Positions 16,491-28,266 of a DNA stretch of 64,000 nucleotides are shown in pieces. The notes under the pieces were generated by a model. It made no database searches, was not told where the DNA came from, and saw only the letters and a list, made by a program, of their open reading frames with translations. Within the stretch, counting starts at the first letter, position 1, and every line of letters begins with the position of its first letter. Position numbers and translations under genes: made by a program. Source of the DNA: Deltaproteobacteria bacterium (GTDB taxonomy: Bacteria; Myxococcota_A; UBA9160; UBA4427); the NCBI GenBank assembly GCA_002719955.1, contig PBFW01000070.1:186001-250000 (forward strand), given 5' to 3'.

Positions 16491-17879
16491 TCAACCCTTC
16501 GCAAATCGCTTGGCCAACTGACTGGCCAGTCCGATATAGCGGTCCGGGCGGAGTGCGAGGAGGTCGGCGCGGGCGTCAGCAGGGAGATCCAGCTCCTCGA
16601 TGAAGCGCGCCAATGTTTCGGCGTTGATCTCCTGCCCGCGGGTCAGCGCCTTCAGTTTTTCGTAGGGTTCTTCGATTCCGTGTCGTCGCATCACCGTCTG
16701 GACGGCCTCCGCGAGGACGGCGTGGTTGGCGTCGAGGTCGGCAGCGATCGTTTTGGGCTCGACCGCGAGTTTACCGAGGCCACGCAGCGTCGAGCGGATG
16801 GCGAGGATGCCATGACCGACCCCAAGCCCGACGTTTCGGAGCGCGGTCGAGTCCGAGAGATCGCGCTGCCAACGCGAGACCGGCAGTTTCTCGGCGAGGT
16901 GTCCGAGGATCGCATTCGCCATGCCGAGATTGCCCTCGGCATTTTCGAAATCGATCGGGTTCACCTTGTGCGGCATCGTCGACGAGCCGACCTCACCTTC
17001 GACGAGGCGCTGCGTGAAATATCCGATCGAGATGTAGCTCCAGAGGTCGCGCGCGAAATCGAGCAGGATCGTGTTGAAGCGGATCAGGCCGTGAAAGAGT
17101 TCTGCGATCCAGTCGTGCGGCTCGATCTGTGTGGTCATCGGGTTCCACGCGAGCCCGAGCGACTCGACGAAAGCCTGGGTGTGGGCCTCCCAGTCGACCT
17201 CGGGGTAGGTCGCGACATGGGCCGCATAGCTTCCGACCGCGCCGTTGGCCTTTCCGAGAATTTTCACCGCAGCGACGGCGTCGCGCTGGCGCACGAGACG
17301 GGCGCCCACATTGGCGATCTCCTTGCCGAGGGTCGTCGGAGTCGCGGGCTGCCCGTGGGTTCGTGAGAGCATCGGCTGGTCCGCTTGAGCGCCGGCGAGG
17401 CCGCGCAGGATCTCGATGAGCCGATTCATCTCGGGAATCACCACCTCGTCGCGGACCTCCGATAGCATCAACGCATAGGACAGGTTGTTGATGTCCTCGG
17501 ACGTACACGCGAAATGCACGAACTCGAGGCGGGTGGCGAGTTCGGGATGGGCACCGAGCTTGTCCTTGATCCAGTACTCGACGGCTTTGACGTCGTGATT
17601 GGTCGTTGATTCGATGCGGCGGATCGCCGCGGCGTCCTTCGGTGAAAAGTCCGCGAGGAGTGCTTCGAGATGAGTCCGAGCGCTCTCCGAAAACGCGGGC
17701 ACCTCGACGATTTCCGGGGCCTTCGCCAACGCCTCGAGCCATCGGATCTCGACGCGCACGCGATATTTGATCAGTCCGAATTCGCTCACGAAGGGGCGCA
17801 GATCGTCGAGCTTGTTCTGATATCGGCCGTCGAGGGGTGAGATGGCCAGCAGGGAGGCGTGCTCAGGAGAATTCGTCAT
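16491..17879 (-). CDS. purB: Adenylosuccinate lyase
   Basis: A 462-residue fumarase-superfamily enzyme of the E. coli PurB type. It shows the N-terminal LLAISPLDGRYQNKLDDLRP, the substrate-binding TTNHDVKAVEYWIKD and TSEDINNLS, the catalytic SRTHGQPATPTT, and the signature loop SSTMPHKVNPIDFENAEGN. It cleaves SAICAR and adenylosuccinate, releasing fumarate in purine synthesis. Length is normal. It lies 88 bp downstream of purL on the same strand, so the two purine genes may be co-transcribed. Confidence 0.97.
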   Translation of the reverse strand: MTNSPEHASLLAISPLDGRYQNKLDDLRPFVSEFGLIKYRVRVEIRWLEALAKAPEIVEVPAFSESARTHLEALLADFSPKDAAAIRRIESTTNHDVKAVEYWIKDKLGAHPELATRLEFVHFACTSEDINNLSYALMLSEVRDEVVIPEMNRLIEILRGLAGAQADQPMLSRTHGQPATPTTLGKEIANVGARLVRQRDAVAAVKILGKANGAVGSYAAHVATYPEVDWEAHTQAFVESLGLAWNPMTTQIEPHDWIAELFHGLIRFNTILLDFARDLWSYISIGYFTQRLVEGEVGSSTMPHKVNPIDFENAEGNLGMANAILGHLAEKLPVSRWQRDLSDSTALRNVGLGVGHGILAIRSTLRGLGKLAVEPKTIAADLDANHAVLAEAVQTVMRRHGIEEPYEKLKALTRGQEINAETLARFIEELDLPADARADLLALRPDRYIGLASQLAKRFAKG

Positions 17880-17967
17880 GGGGTGATCCTTCTCGATCGG
17901 TCGTTCGTGGCTTCCGTCGGCCGACGCGGGTCCCGAGGTTTGCCACCGCGGGACCCGCCCTGAGAGA

Positions 17968-20900
17968 CTAGGCGAGCCAGCTTCGGGCGTTGCGGAAGAG
18001 TCGGATCCAGGGAGCGTCCTCGCCCCAATCGTCGGGGTGCCAGGAGAGCTGGACGCTTCGAAAGACGCGCTCGGGGTGGGGCATCATGATCGTCACTCGC
18101 CCATCAGGAGTCGTGAGCGCCGTCATCCCGTCGGGGGAGCCGTTCGGGTTCGCGGGATAGCGCGTCGCGATTCGGTCGTGCCCATCGACGAAGCGAGCGG
18201 CGATCAAGCTCGCGGCTTCGGTGCGGTCGCGCGCGGCGGAATCTGCAAACTCGACCCGTCCCTCGCCGTGGGCGACGGCGATCGGGAGACGGGCCCCGGC
18301 CATGTCGCGCAGTAGGATCGATGGACTCGGCTCGATCCGAACGAGCGAGAGGCGAGCCTCGAATTGTTCCGAGCGATTGCGGAGGAAGCGCGGCCAATCC
18401 TCGGCTCCGGGGATCAGCTCTTTCAGGTGGGAGAGCATCTGGCAGCCATTGCAGACACCGAGCGCGAAATGTCCGCGGTCCGCGAAGAAGTTCTGGAAAT
18501 CGTCGCGCAATCGCTTGTGAAAGAGGATCGTTTTCGCCCAGCCCCCGCCCGCGCCGAGCACGTCGCCATAGGAGAAACCGCCGCAAGCGACGACGCCGTG
18601 AAACCCCTCGAGCGTTCTGTCGCCCGCGATCAGATCGCTCATGTGGACGTCGATCGCGTCGAAGCCCGCGCGATCGAAGGCCGCTGCCATCTCGACCTGT
18701 CCGTTGACCCCCTGTTCACGCAGGATCGCGATCGAGGGTCGCGCTTTGCCTCCGATACTGAAGCCGGTCTCGAGCTCGAAGGGGATCGACGTCGTCAACC
18801 CTGGATCATCCAGGTCGAATCGCGCTTCGTTCTCCTCATCCGCACAGACAGGATCGTCGCGCAGCCGCTGTATCCGCCAGGTCGTATCCGACCAGTCGCG
18901 GCGCAATGAGGCGCGCGACGCCTCGAGGACGGGGCGATCATTCTCGAGCAACACGACCTGGTCATCGCCCCGTAGGGTTCCGATTTGGTGAAGCGCGTCC
19001 GTCAAGCCCGAGGTTTCGAAGGCCTGTGCGATCTCGTCGAGATCCCGCCTTCGGACCTGAAGGACGGCGCCGAGTTCCTCGTTGAATAGTTTCCCGATCG
19101 TGGAACCGGGTAGGCTGGCGAGTTCGATCTCGAGGCCCGTACCCCCCGCGAACGCCATCTCGGCAAGGGTCGCGAGCAGGCCTCCATCGGATCGGTCGTG
19201 ATAGGCCAGCAGGGATTCGCTGCGGATCAGGCCCTGGACCGTTTCGAAGAATGCGCGCAGCTTTGCAGGATCGTCCAGGTCGGGTGGTTCGTCACCGATC
19301 GCGGAGTGGACCTGCGCGAGAGCGGAAGCCCCGAGCCGATTTCGACCGAAACCAAGATCGATCAGGAGGAGTTCGGTATTGGCTTCGCGGCGAAGCTCGG
19401 GGGTGAGGGCGAGACGAACATCGTCGACCCCCGCGAAGCCCGTGACGATCAGCGAGAGGGGAGCTGTGACCGCGCGTTCCTCGCCGTCCTCGTCCCAGAC
19501 CGTTCGCATCGACATGGAATCCTTGCCCACCGGGACCGCGATTCCGAGGGCCGGACAGAGTTCGAGGCCGACGGTCTCGACGGCCTCGTAGAGCCGAGCG
19601 TCCTCGCCTACATGACCCGCTGGAGCCATCCAATTCGCCGAGAGGCGAATTTGCGAGAGGGCCACGATCGGTGCGCAAGCGAGATTCGTGAGTGTTTCGC
19701 CAATGGTCATGCGCGCCGCGGCGCGCGCGTCGAGCAGGGCGAGCGGTGTGCGTTCACCGATCGCCATTGCCTCGCCCGTCAGGGTCGAGAACCCGCCCGT
19801 CGTGACCGCCGCGTCCGCGACGGGGACCTGCCAGGGACCGACCATCTGGTCGCGTGCGACCATGCCCGTGACCGTTCGATCGCCGATCGAAATCAGGAAG
19901 GTCTTGTCACCAACGGTCGGGAGTTGCAGGACGCGACGCGCTGCCTCCGCCGGATCGAGCCCCTCGGCGTCGAAGGTCTCACGCGGCTTCTCGGCGCGCT
20001 TCACATCCCGATGCATTTTTGGCGGCTTGTCGAGAATGACGGCCAGTGGGACGTCGATCGGATGTCGAATGTCCTGTGGGCCGTCCGGTGCCGGCTGCGA
20101 GAGGAGAGGGTCCTCGACCCGGAGGTGGCGTTCGGCGGTCGCGATACCCACGACGGCGAAGGGACAGCGCTCGCGCCGGCAGAGCGCTTCGAAGTCGGCG
20201 ATCCGCTCAGCGGAGACGGTCAGCACGTATCGCTCCTGGGCTTCGTTGCACCAGATCTCGAGTGGGGTCATGCCGGGTTCGGCATTCGGGACGAGTCGCA
20301 GGTCGATGTCACCGCCGAGCTCGCTCTGGTCGAGGATCTCGGGCAGCGCGTTGGAGAGTCCGCCGGCTCCGACATCGTGGATCGAGAGGATCGGGCTCTC
20401 GTCGCCGAGCGCGACGCAGCGATCGATGACTTCCTGGCAGCGCCTTTCGATCTCTGGGTTTCCGCGCTGGACCGAAGCGAAGTCGAGGTCCTCGGCGCTC
20501 GTGCCGCTGGCCATGGAGGAAGCGGCACCGCCGCCGAGGCCGATCAACATGGCGGGGCCACCGAGCACGATCACTTTTGATCCAGGTGGCGCGGTTAACT
20601 TGTCGACGTGCATCGGGCGCACGTTGCCCATTCCGCCCGCGAGCATGATCGGCTTGTGGTAGCCACGTACCTCGGGACCCTCGGGGCCCAGGATCTCCTG
20701 ACAATAGGTACGGAAATAGCCGGCTAGATTCGGGCGGCCGAATTCGTTGTTGAAGGCGGCGCCGCCGATCGGCCCCTCGAGCATGATGTCGAGGGCGGAG
20801 GCGATTCGGCCGGGCTTGCCGGGGTCGAGCTCCCAGGGTTTCCGGGCGTCGGGCAGGAGCAGGTTCGAGACCGAGAATCCGGTGAGTCCCGCCTTTGGTT

Positions 20901-21885
20901 TTCCGCCGCGTCCGGTCGCGCCCTCGTCCCGGATTTCACCGCCTGAGCCAGTGGCCGCGCCGGGGAAGGGGGAGATCGCCGTAGGATGATTATGCGTCTC
21001 GACCTTCATGAGAATCTGGGCGGGCTCATCGACCTGTTCGTAACGGCCGGTCTCCGGAGAGGGTTGAAAACGTCCACCGTCGCCCCCGGCCACGACGGCC
21101 GCATTGTCCGAATAGGCCGAGAGCACTCCTTCGGGTGATTGGTGCGTCGTGTTGCGGATCATTGCGAAGAGCGAGAGGTCGCGGGGCTCCCCGTCGATCG
21201 TCCAGTCGGCGTTGAAGATCTTGTGACGACAATGTTCCGAGTTGGCCTGGGCGAACATCATCAACTCGACATCGGTGGGGTTGCGTTCGAGTTCCCGGAA
21301 GGCCTCCACCAGGTAGTCGACCTCGTCCGGTGCGAGCGCCAGGCCGAGCATTCGGTCCGCTTCGCGAATCCCATCCCGCCCGCGGCCGAGGACGTCGACG
21401 GACTCGAAGGGTGCGGGCTCGGCGCGGCGAAAGAGGGCGCCGGCCTCGTCGAGGTTCGTGAGCAGGCTCTCGGTCATCCGGTCGTGGATCTCGGGTCCGA
21501 GGGTCAGCGCCTCGTCCACGTCCGCGAGCCCTGCGAAGCGGAAGACGGTTCCCCGCTCGACGCGGCGGACGGCGTCGAGACCGCAATTCTGGACGATCTC
21601 GGTCGCCTTGGAGGACCAGGGCGAAATCGTGCCGAGTCGTGGAACGGCGTAGAGCTCGAGGGGGTCGGGCGCGACGACATCGCTTCGCTCGAGAGGGGGC
21701 TCGCCATCGTGCAGCAGCAATTCGAGGATCCGTCGTTCGCCCGCGTCCAGCGCACGCTCCGTGTCGACGAAGAAGACGAACTCGGCTTCCAGGTCCTGGA
21801 GTGAGGGCCGTGCTGCTCGCAATCTCAAGAGCAGTCGCCGGCGCCGCGCATCCGAATGGGCGGGAGCACCGCGCAAGGAAAACAT
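17968..21885 (-). CDS. purL: Phosphoribosylformylglycinamidine synthase (large, single-chain)
   Basis: A 1305-residue FGAM synthase of the long proteobacterial type (E. coli PurL is about 1295). It has an N-terminal PurS-like domain from MFSLRGAP, GTISPWSSKATEI, a linker with NSEHCRHKIFNADW, two ATP-binding AIRS-like halves (KVETHNHPTAISPFPGAATG; GKDSMSMRTVWDEDG) and a C-terminal glutamine amidotransferase with GVCNGCQMLSHL (nucleophile Cys) and PHPERVFRS. The frame stays open to 22083, but homology begins at ATG 21885. It converts FGAR, glutamine and ATP to FGAM in cytosolic purine synthesis. Confidence 0.97.
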   Translation of the reverse strand: MFSLRGAPAHSDARRRRLLLRLRAARPSLQDLEAEFVFFVDTERALDAGERRILELLLHDGEPPLERSDVVAPDPLELYAVPRLGTISPWSSKATEIVQNCGLDAVRRVERGTVFRFAGLADVDEALTLGPEIHDRMTESLLTNLDEAGALFRRAEPAPFESVDVLGRGRDGIREADRMLGLALAPDEVDYLVEAFRELERNPTDVELMMFAQANSEHCRHKIFNADWTIDGEPRDLSLFAMIRNTTHQSPEGVLSAYSDNAAVVAGGDGGRFQPSPETGRYEQVDEPAQILMKVETHNHPTAISPFPGAATGSGGEIRDEGATGRGGKPKAGLTGFSVSNLLLPDARKPWELDPGKPGRIASALDIMLEGPIGGAAFNNEFGRPNLAGYFRTYCQEILGPEGPEVRGYHKPIMLAGGMGNVRPMHVDKLTAPPGSKVIVLGGPAMLIGLGGGAASSMASGTSAEDLDFASVQRGNPEIERRCQEVIDRCVALGDESPILSIHDVGAGGLSNALPEILDQSELGGDIDLRLVPNAEPGMTPLEIWCNEAQERYVLTVSAERIADFEALCRRERCPFAVVGIATAERHLRVEDPLLSQPAPDGPQDIRHPIDVPLAVILDKPPKMHRDVKRAEKPRETFDAEGLDPAEAARRVLQLPTVGDKTFLISIGDRTVTGMVARDQMVGPWQVPVADAAVTTGGFSTLTGEAMAIGERTPLALLDARAAARMTIGETLTNLACAPIVALSQIRLSANWMAPAGHVGEDARLYEAVETVGLELCPALGIAVPVGKDSMSMRTVWDEDGEERAVTAPLSLIVTGFAGVDDVRLALTPELRREANTELLLIDLGFGRNRLGASALAQVHSAIGDEPPDLDDPAKLRAFFETVQGLIRSESLLAYHDRSDGGLLATLAEMAFAGGTGLEIELASLPGSTIGKLFNEELGAVLQVRRRDLDEIAQAFETSGLTDALHQIGTLRGDDQVVLLENDRPVLEASRASLRRDWSDTTWRIQRLRDDPVCADEENEARFDLDDPGLTTSIPFELETGFSIGGKARPSIAILREQGVNGQVEMAAAFDRAGFDAIDVHMSDLIAGDRTLEGFHGVVACGGFSYGDVLGAGGGWAKTILFHKRLRDDFQNFFADRGHFALGVCNGCQMLSHLKELIPGAEDWPRFLRNRSEQFEARLSLVRIEPSPSILLRDMAGARLPIAVAHGEGRVEFADSAARDRTEAASLIAARFVDGHDRIATRYPANPNGSPDGMTALTTPDGRVTIMMPHPERVFRSVQLSWHPDDWGEDAPWIRLFRNARSWLA

Positions 21886-22210
21886 CGGGGCCTCGGGACG
21901 GCATGGGCCATTCTCTGAATCGCCGGAGCCATCGTGTTGTGCCGCGTGCCCGAGTGGGGCCTCCGGTGTAAGGAGTGGGGGATCCGGATTGCATGAAATC
22001 CCGGCAAATCCGGCGACGCGCTCTCGGGCTGTTCGCGGAAAACGAACGGGACGAGGCCGAGTGGGCCGGGCCGAGCACAGCACCGGGTCGGAGCAGCGCG
22101 GACGGTCAGGAACGACCGGGATTCTACGGCGTGTCGGGCCTTCCGGCCAGACGCGGGCCCCTCGAAAAGTTCTTGCGGAGGGCCCCTGCTTCTCCGGTCG
22201 TGTTTCCTCG
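21886..22210. other. Intergenic region, no gene seen
   Basis: About 325 bp between the purL start and the flagellin remnant. Open frames here are extensions or shadows of purL with no family resemblance. No clear promoter, RNA gene or repeat was found; the purL promoter should lie here. Confidence 0.6.
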
Positions 22211-22545
22211 CTATTCGAGCAGACGCAGCACGAAGCTCATATTGGCGTTGGCCTGGCCGATCACGGCGACCGCCGCTTCCTGGATGATCTGATTGCGGGC
22301 GAGCACGGCGCTCTCGAGGGCGTAGTCCGTGTCGCGGATTCGGGAATCGGCGGCGGTGGTGCCGACCGCGAGAATGACCTGGAGGGTGTCGTCGTCCAGG
22401 GGGTTGAAGGAGCGAAATTCGTGTTGGCGGCGATCGAGTCGATATCGGAGAGGATCGCCTGGAATGGGTCGTCGAACTGGTCGCGGGTCTGGTCGTCGAG
22501 AGACCCCGAGGAGGACTGAACGGCCAGCGCGATGCAATGATCTCT
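22211..22545 (-). pseudogene. fliC: Flagellin remnant
   Basis: Two fragments of flagellin in different minus-strand frames. The upstream fragment reads LAVQSSSGSLDDQTRDQF and FQAILSDIDSIAANTNF, the N-terminal D1 domain. The downstream fragment reads DSRIRDTDYALESAVLARNQ and IIQEAAVAVIGQANANMSFV, ending in a stop at 22211, the C-terminal D0/D1 helix. The first ~70 residues, the variable centre and most of the C-terminal D1 region are gone, and a frameshift separates the parts. It cannot encode a filament protein. No other flagellar gene is in the window. Confidence 0.82.
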
Positions 22546-22652
22546 CAGGGTTTGGCTTTCAGTTTGAAACGATGAAGGGAAAACTGGCCTTTCGGGATGA
22601 AATGGGACCATTTATCGAGAAGGCTGCATGCAGATCCGCCTCGCTCCGAGTC

Positions 22653-25406
<2,754 letters not shown>

Positions 25407-25424
25407 ACTCTTTTCTTCGTGCTC

Positions 25425-27113
25425 CTATTCGTGCTCGCGCTGCGGGCCACTCATCGGCGTCGGCGTGTATTTCCGCATCAAGAAGTCCAGATTGCGGGCG
25501 AGGATGCGTCGACTCTCGCCGGGCATGACGATGCGACTGACACTGCCGAGCGAGAGGGCCTCCTTCGGGTTCATCAAGAGGTCTTCGTAGCGCGTGGTCA
25601 GATGGGCGAGGGCTTCGTCGCGTTCGCGATTTGCGTCGGCTTCGCTCGCACCGCCCGCGAGTGATTTGGCGTGCTCGCGGGCAATGCTTCGCATCTCGTC
25701 CTTGAAGACGAAATCCTTTCCGGCGGCTCCCATCACGGCGACGCGCGCCATTGGCATCGCGAAGACGAGGTCGGCACCGGTGAAATGCGAGTTGTAGGCG
25801 GCGTAGGCCCCTCCGAATGCGTTTCGGATGATCATCGTCATTCGCGGCGTGCGGATGTCGATGATCGAATCCAGGAGCTTTCGGCCCGCCTGGATGATTC
25901 CGCGAGATTCCTGTTCGGTCCCGGGCAGGAAGCCCGTTGTGTCTTCGAGGAAGATCAGCGGAATATTGTAGAGGTTGCAGAAGCGGATGAAGCGCGTCGC
26001 TTTGAACGCCGCATCGATATCGATCTGGCCCGAGGCGACCGCCGAGTTGTTCGCGACAAAACCCGTGACCCAGCCACCGAGGCGGCCGAAGCATGTCACC
26101 ATATTGCGCGCGCGCTGAGGCTGGATTTCGAAGAACTCGCCGTGGTCGCAGATCTGCTGGAGATAGAGCGTGATATCCATCGGTGCGTTCATGCCGGCGG
26201 GCGAATTGAAGGTTCGTCGGAAGAGTCGGTCCTCCTCCTCGGTGTGCCGGTCGACGGGATCCGATGTGTCGTGGAAGGGGGCGTGGCTCTTGTTGTTATC
26301 CGGCAGATATTTGAGCAGCCGAATCGCCGTGCGCAGTGATCCGAGCTCGTCGTGGGTGACGAGGTCGCAAACCCCGCTCTGCCCGTGGACGTCGGGTCCG
26401 CCGAGCTCGTCCGCGGTGACGTCTTCGCCGAGGACGCTCTTGACGACGCCGGGGCCGGTCAGGCCGATGAAGGTCTCTTCGCACTGGATCATGAACGATC
26501 CCTGGCGCGGGAGATAGGCGCCGCCGCCGGCGTTATAACCGAACATCAGGCTGATGGCGGGGACGATGCCGCTGATCTTGCGCAGCGCTGTGAAGGCTTC
26601 GGAATAGCCGTCGAGTCCGCCAACGCCGGCTGGCACGAAGGCGCCCGCCGAGTCGTTCATCCCGATCACCGGGATGCCCTTCTCACCGGCCATGTAGATC
26701 AGGCGGGCGAGTTTGGCACCGTTTGTGGCGTCCATGGAGCCGGCGCGGACCGTGAAGTCGTGGCCATAGACGGCGACCTCGCGTCCGCCGATGTCCAGGA
26801 TGCCGGTGACGATCGACGCCCCATCGAGTTCGGGGCCCCAATTCCGGTAGAGGATCATCGGCTCGCGGTCGGTGAGGACCTTGATCCGCTCCCAGACCGT
26901 CATGCGGTTCTTGGCGTGCTGGGTTCGGATGCGGGCGGGTCCCCCCCCCGCGAGAGGGCGGTCGTTCAGGTCTTCACCGAGGGCGAGGGCGTCATCGTAA
27001 GCGCCGGTCGATTGCGGGTCGGAGCCCTGTGATGCGGCGTTCGCGCTCGACGCTGGCCCAGCGGATTCGGGAAGGGGGTTCGAGAGGCTGTATTGAGGTT
27101 CGGCCATGGTCAT
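25425..27113 (-). CDS. Acyl-CoA carboxylase, carboxyltransferase subunit
   Basis: A 562-residue carboxyltransferase of the PccB/AccD5 type with both crotonase-like halves. The N-half has RIRTQHAKNRMTVWERI, NDSAGAFVPAGVGGLDGY and FGYNAGGGAYLPRQGSFM (acyl-CoA oxyanion site). The C-half has NSPAGMNAP, GFVANNSAVASGQIDIDAAF, FLEDTTGFLPGTEQE and RNAFGGAYAAYNSHF (biotin site). It transfers CO2 from carboxybiotin to an acyl-CoA. It partners the BC-BCCP gene 18 bp downstream. Propionyl-CoA carboxylation would fit an organism that makes propionyl-CoA from steroids, but this is context only. Start ATG 27113 or 27107. Confidence 0.93.
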   Translation of the reverse strand: MTMAEPQYSLSNPLPESAGPASSANAASQGSDPQSTGAYDDALALGEDLNDRPLAGGGPARIRTQHAKNRMTVWERIKVLTDREPMILYRNWGPELDGASIVTGILDIGGREVAVYGHDFTVRAGSMDATNGAKLARLIYMAGEKGIPVIGMNDSAGAFVPAGVGGLDGYSEAFTALRKISGIVPAISLMFGYNAGGGAYLPRQGSFMIQCEETFIGLTGPGVVKSVLGEDVTADELGGPDVHGQSGVCDLVTHDELGSLRTAIRLLKYLPDNNKSHAPFHDTSDPVDRHTEEEDRLFRRTFNSPAGMNAPMDITLYLQQICDHGEFFEIQPQRARNMVTCFGRLGGWVTGFVANNSAVASGQIDIDAAFKATRFIRFCNLYNIPLIFLEDTTGFLPGTEQESRGIIQAGRKLLDSIIDIRTPRMTMIIRNAFGGAYAAYNSHFTGADLVFAMPMARVAVMGAAGKDFVFKDEMRSIAREHAKSLAGGASEADANRERDEALAHLTTRYEDLLMNPKEALSLGSVSRIVMPGESRRILARNLDFLMRKYTPTPMSGPQREHE

Positions 27114-27352
27114 GAAGGTGTCATTCTCGGGGTCGGGGTCGGGGCGCCCACGAGACCCTCTTCAGTGCGCCCCATCCGCCGGGGTAGGCCGGTGAACGCG
27201 ACGCTTGATTTCAAAACGGTTGAGCGAAATACGTCCCTGCTGGGGGACACCGGTCGACTCGTCCCGAGACGCGGGCGGGCGCAGTGTACCGGCTCGGGGC
27301 GGGCCGAGCGAGACGAGATCGGGGACCGAAGAGTCCTGCGGGGATCGCGCGC

Positions 27353-27754
27353 CTAGAGCCGTGCAATGGACAGGGCGTTGAGGGCTGCGGCGCCGAGCAC
27401 GAGGGTGATGGTGAGATAGACGAGCATGATCGGGCCTCCGTGGTCCCGGCGTAGCCAGACCAGATCTGCGCACAGCGTCGAGAACGTCGTCAGCCCCCCG
27501 CAGAATCCGGTCGTCACGAAGAAATCGGCCCAGGTCGGAGCGAAGTGGACATGCCAGGGAATTGCGCCGAGGGCCCAGAGGCCGAGGAGCACGCAGCCCG
27601 TGAGATTCGCGAGCAGCGTCGCGAAGGCTGGGGCAAAGGGCAGCTCGGGGGAGCGCCCAGAGACTTTCCAGCCCACGACCCAGCGAAGTAGGCTCGCTCG
27701 CAACAGCGCCCCCAGCGCTCCACCCGCCGCGACGGCCAGCCATTCGCCGGTCAT
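27353..27754 (-). CDS. crcB: Fluoride channel protein CrcB/Fluc, subunit 1
   Basis: A 133-residue, four-helix membrane protein. GGALGALLRASLLRWVV at the N-terminus, ATLLANLTGCVLLGLW and TTGFCGGLTTFSTLCADLV (the Fluc signature with the Phe-box/Na+ region) identify the fluoride channel family. ATG at 27754 overlaps the upstream crcB stop by four bases, so the two are translationally coupled. Paired crcB genes are common and form antiparallel heterodimers exporting F- across the inner membrane. Confidence 0.93.
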   Translation of the reverse strand: MTGEWLAVAAGGALGALLRASLLRWVVGWKVSGRSPELPFAPAFATLLANLTGCVLLGLWALGAIPWHVHFAPTWADFFVTTGFCGGLTTFSTLCADLVWLRRDHGGPIMLVYLTITLVLGAAALNALSIARL

Positions 27755-28197
27755 CGGGTTTTCTCGCGTTTCGGCCCGGTGGCGAGGTGATGGCCGAGTT
27801 GGTATGCGGCGACGCCCAGGAAGAGCGAGCCGAGAATGAGGGCGAGCGCTGCCAGGTGGCCGTCCTCGCGTCCGATCACGCTGAACTCGAGCACGAAGGT
27901 CGAGTAGGTCGTGAAAGAACCGAGCACGCCGATTCCGAGGAAGGGCCGCAGGAGCGGGTGCCCTCCCCGCACGCTGAGCAGGCCATAGAGCAGGCCGAGG
28001 CAGAGCGCCCCTACGAGGTTGATCGCCAAGGTCTCGAGAGCCGCCTCCAGGACGAATTCGAGATCGGGGATCGGGGCGAAGGCGTAGACCGCGTGCCTCA
28101 GGCTCGCGCCGATCGCTCCGCCCAGGGAGACCGCGGTCAGCTCGGCTGCGACGGGATGGGCGGCGGTCGGATGGGCAGCGTCCAGGGGCGGGAGCAT
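27751..28197 (-). CDS. crcB: Fluoride channel protein CrcB/Fluc, subunit 2
   Basis: A 148-residue paralogue of the downstream CrcB. It shows SLGGAIGASLRHAVYAF, LAINLVGALCLGLLYGLL and FLGIGVLGSFTTYSTFVLEF, and four predicted membrane segments. It is longer than its partner at the N-terminus, which is rich in Ala/Pro. The ATGA overlap with the second gene implies equal synthesis. I looked for a fluoride riboswitch in the 70 bp upstream and did not find a convincing one. Confidence 0.9.
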   Translation of the reverse strand: MLPPLDAAHPTAAHPVAAELTAVSLGGAIGASLRHAVYAFAPIPDLEFVLEAALETLAINLVGALCLGLLYGLLSVRGGHPLLRPFLGIGVLGSFTTYSTFVLEFSVIGREDGHLAALALILGSLFLGVAAYQLGHHLATGPKREKTR

Positions 28198-28266
28198 CGT
28201 CGGCCGAGAATATGGGTTTCGCGCTGCAGCTGCACGCGCCGGATCTCCGCCCGCGCCATCGTGCTC

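Noticed and set aside
28198..28266. Possible fluoride riboswitch upstream of the crcB pair.
   Set aside because: The short gap does not show the conserved pseudoknot elements; no convincing pairing was found.
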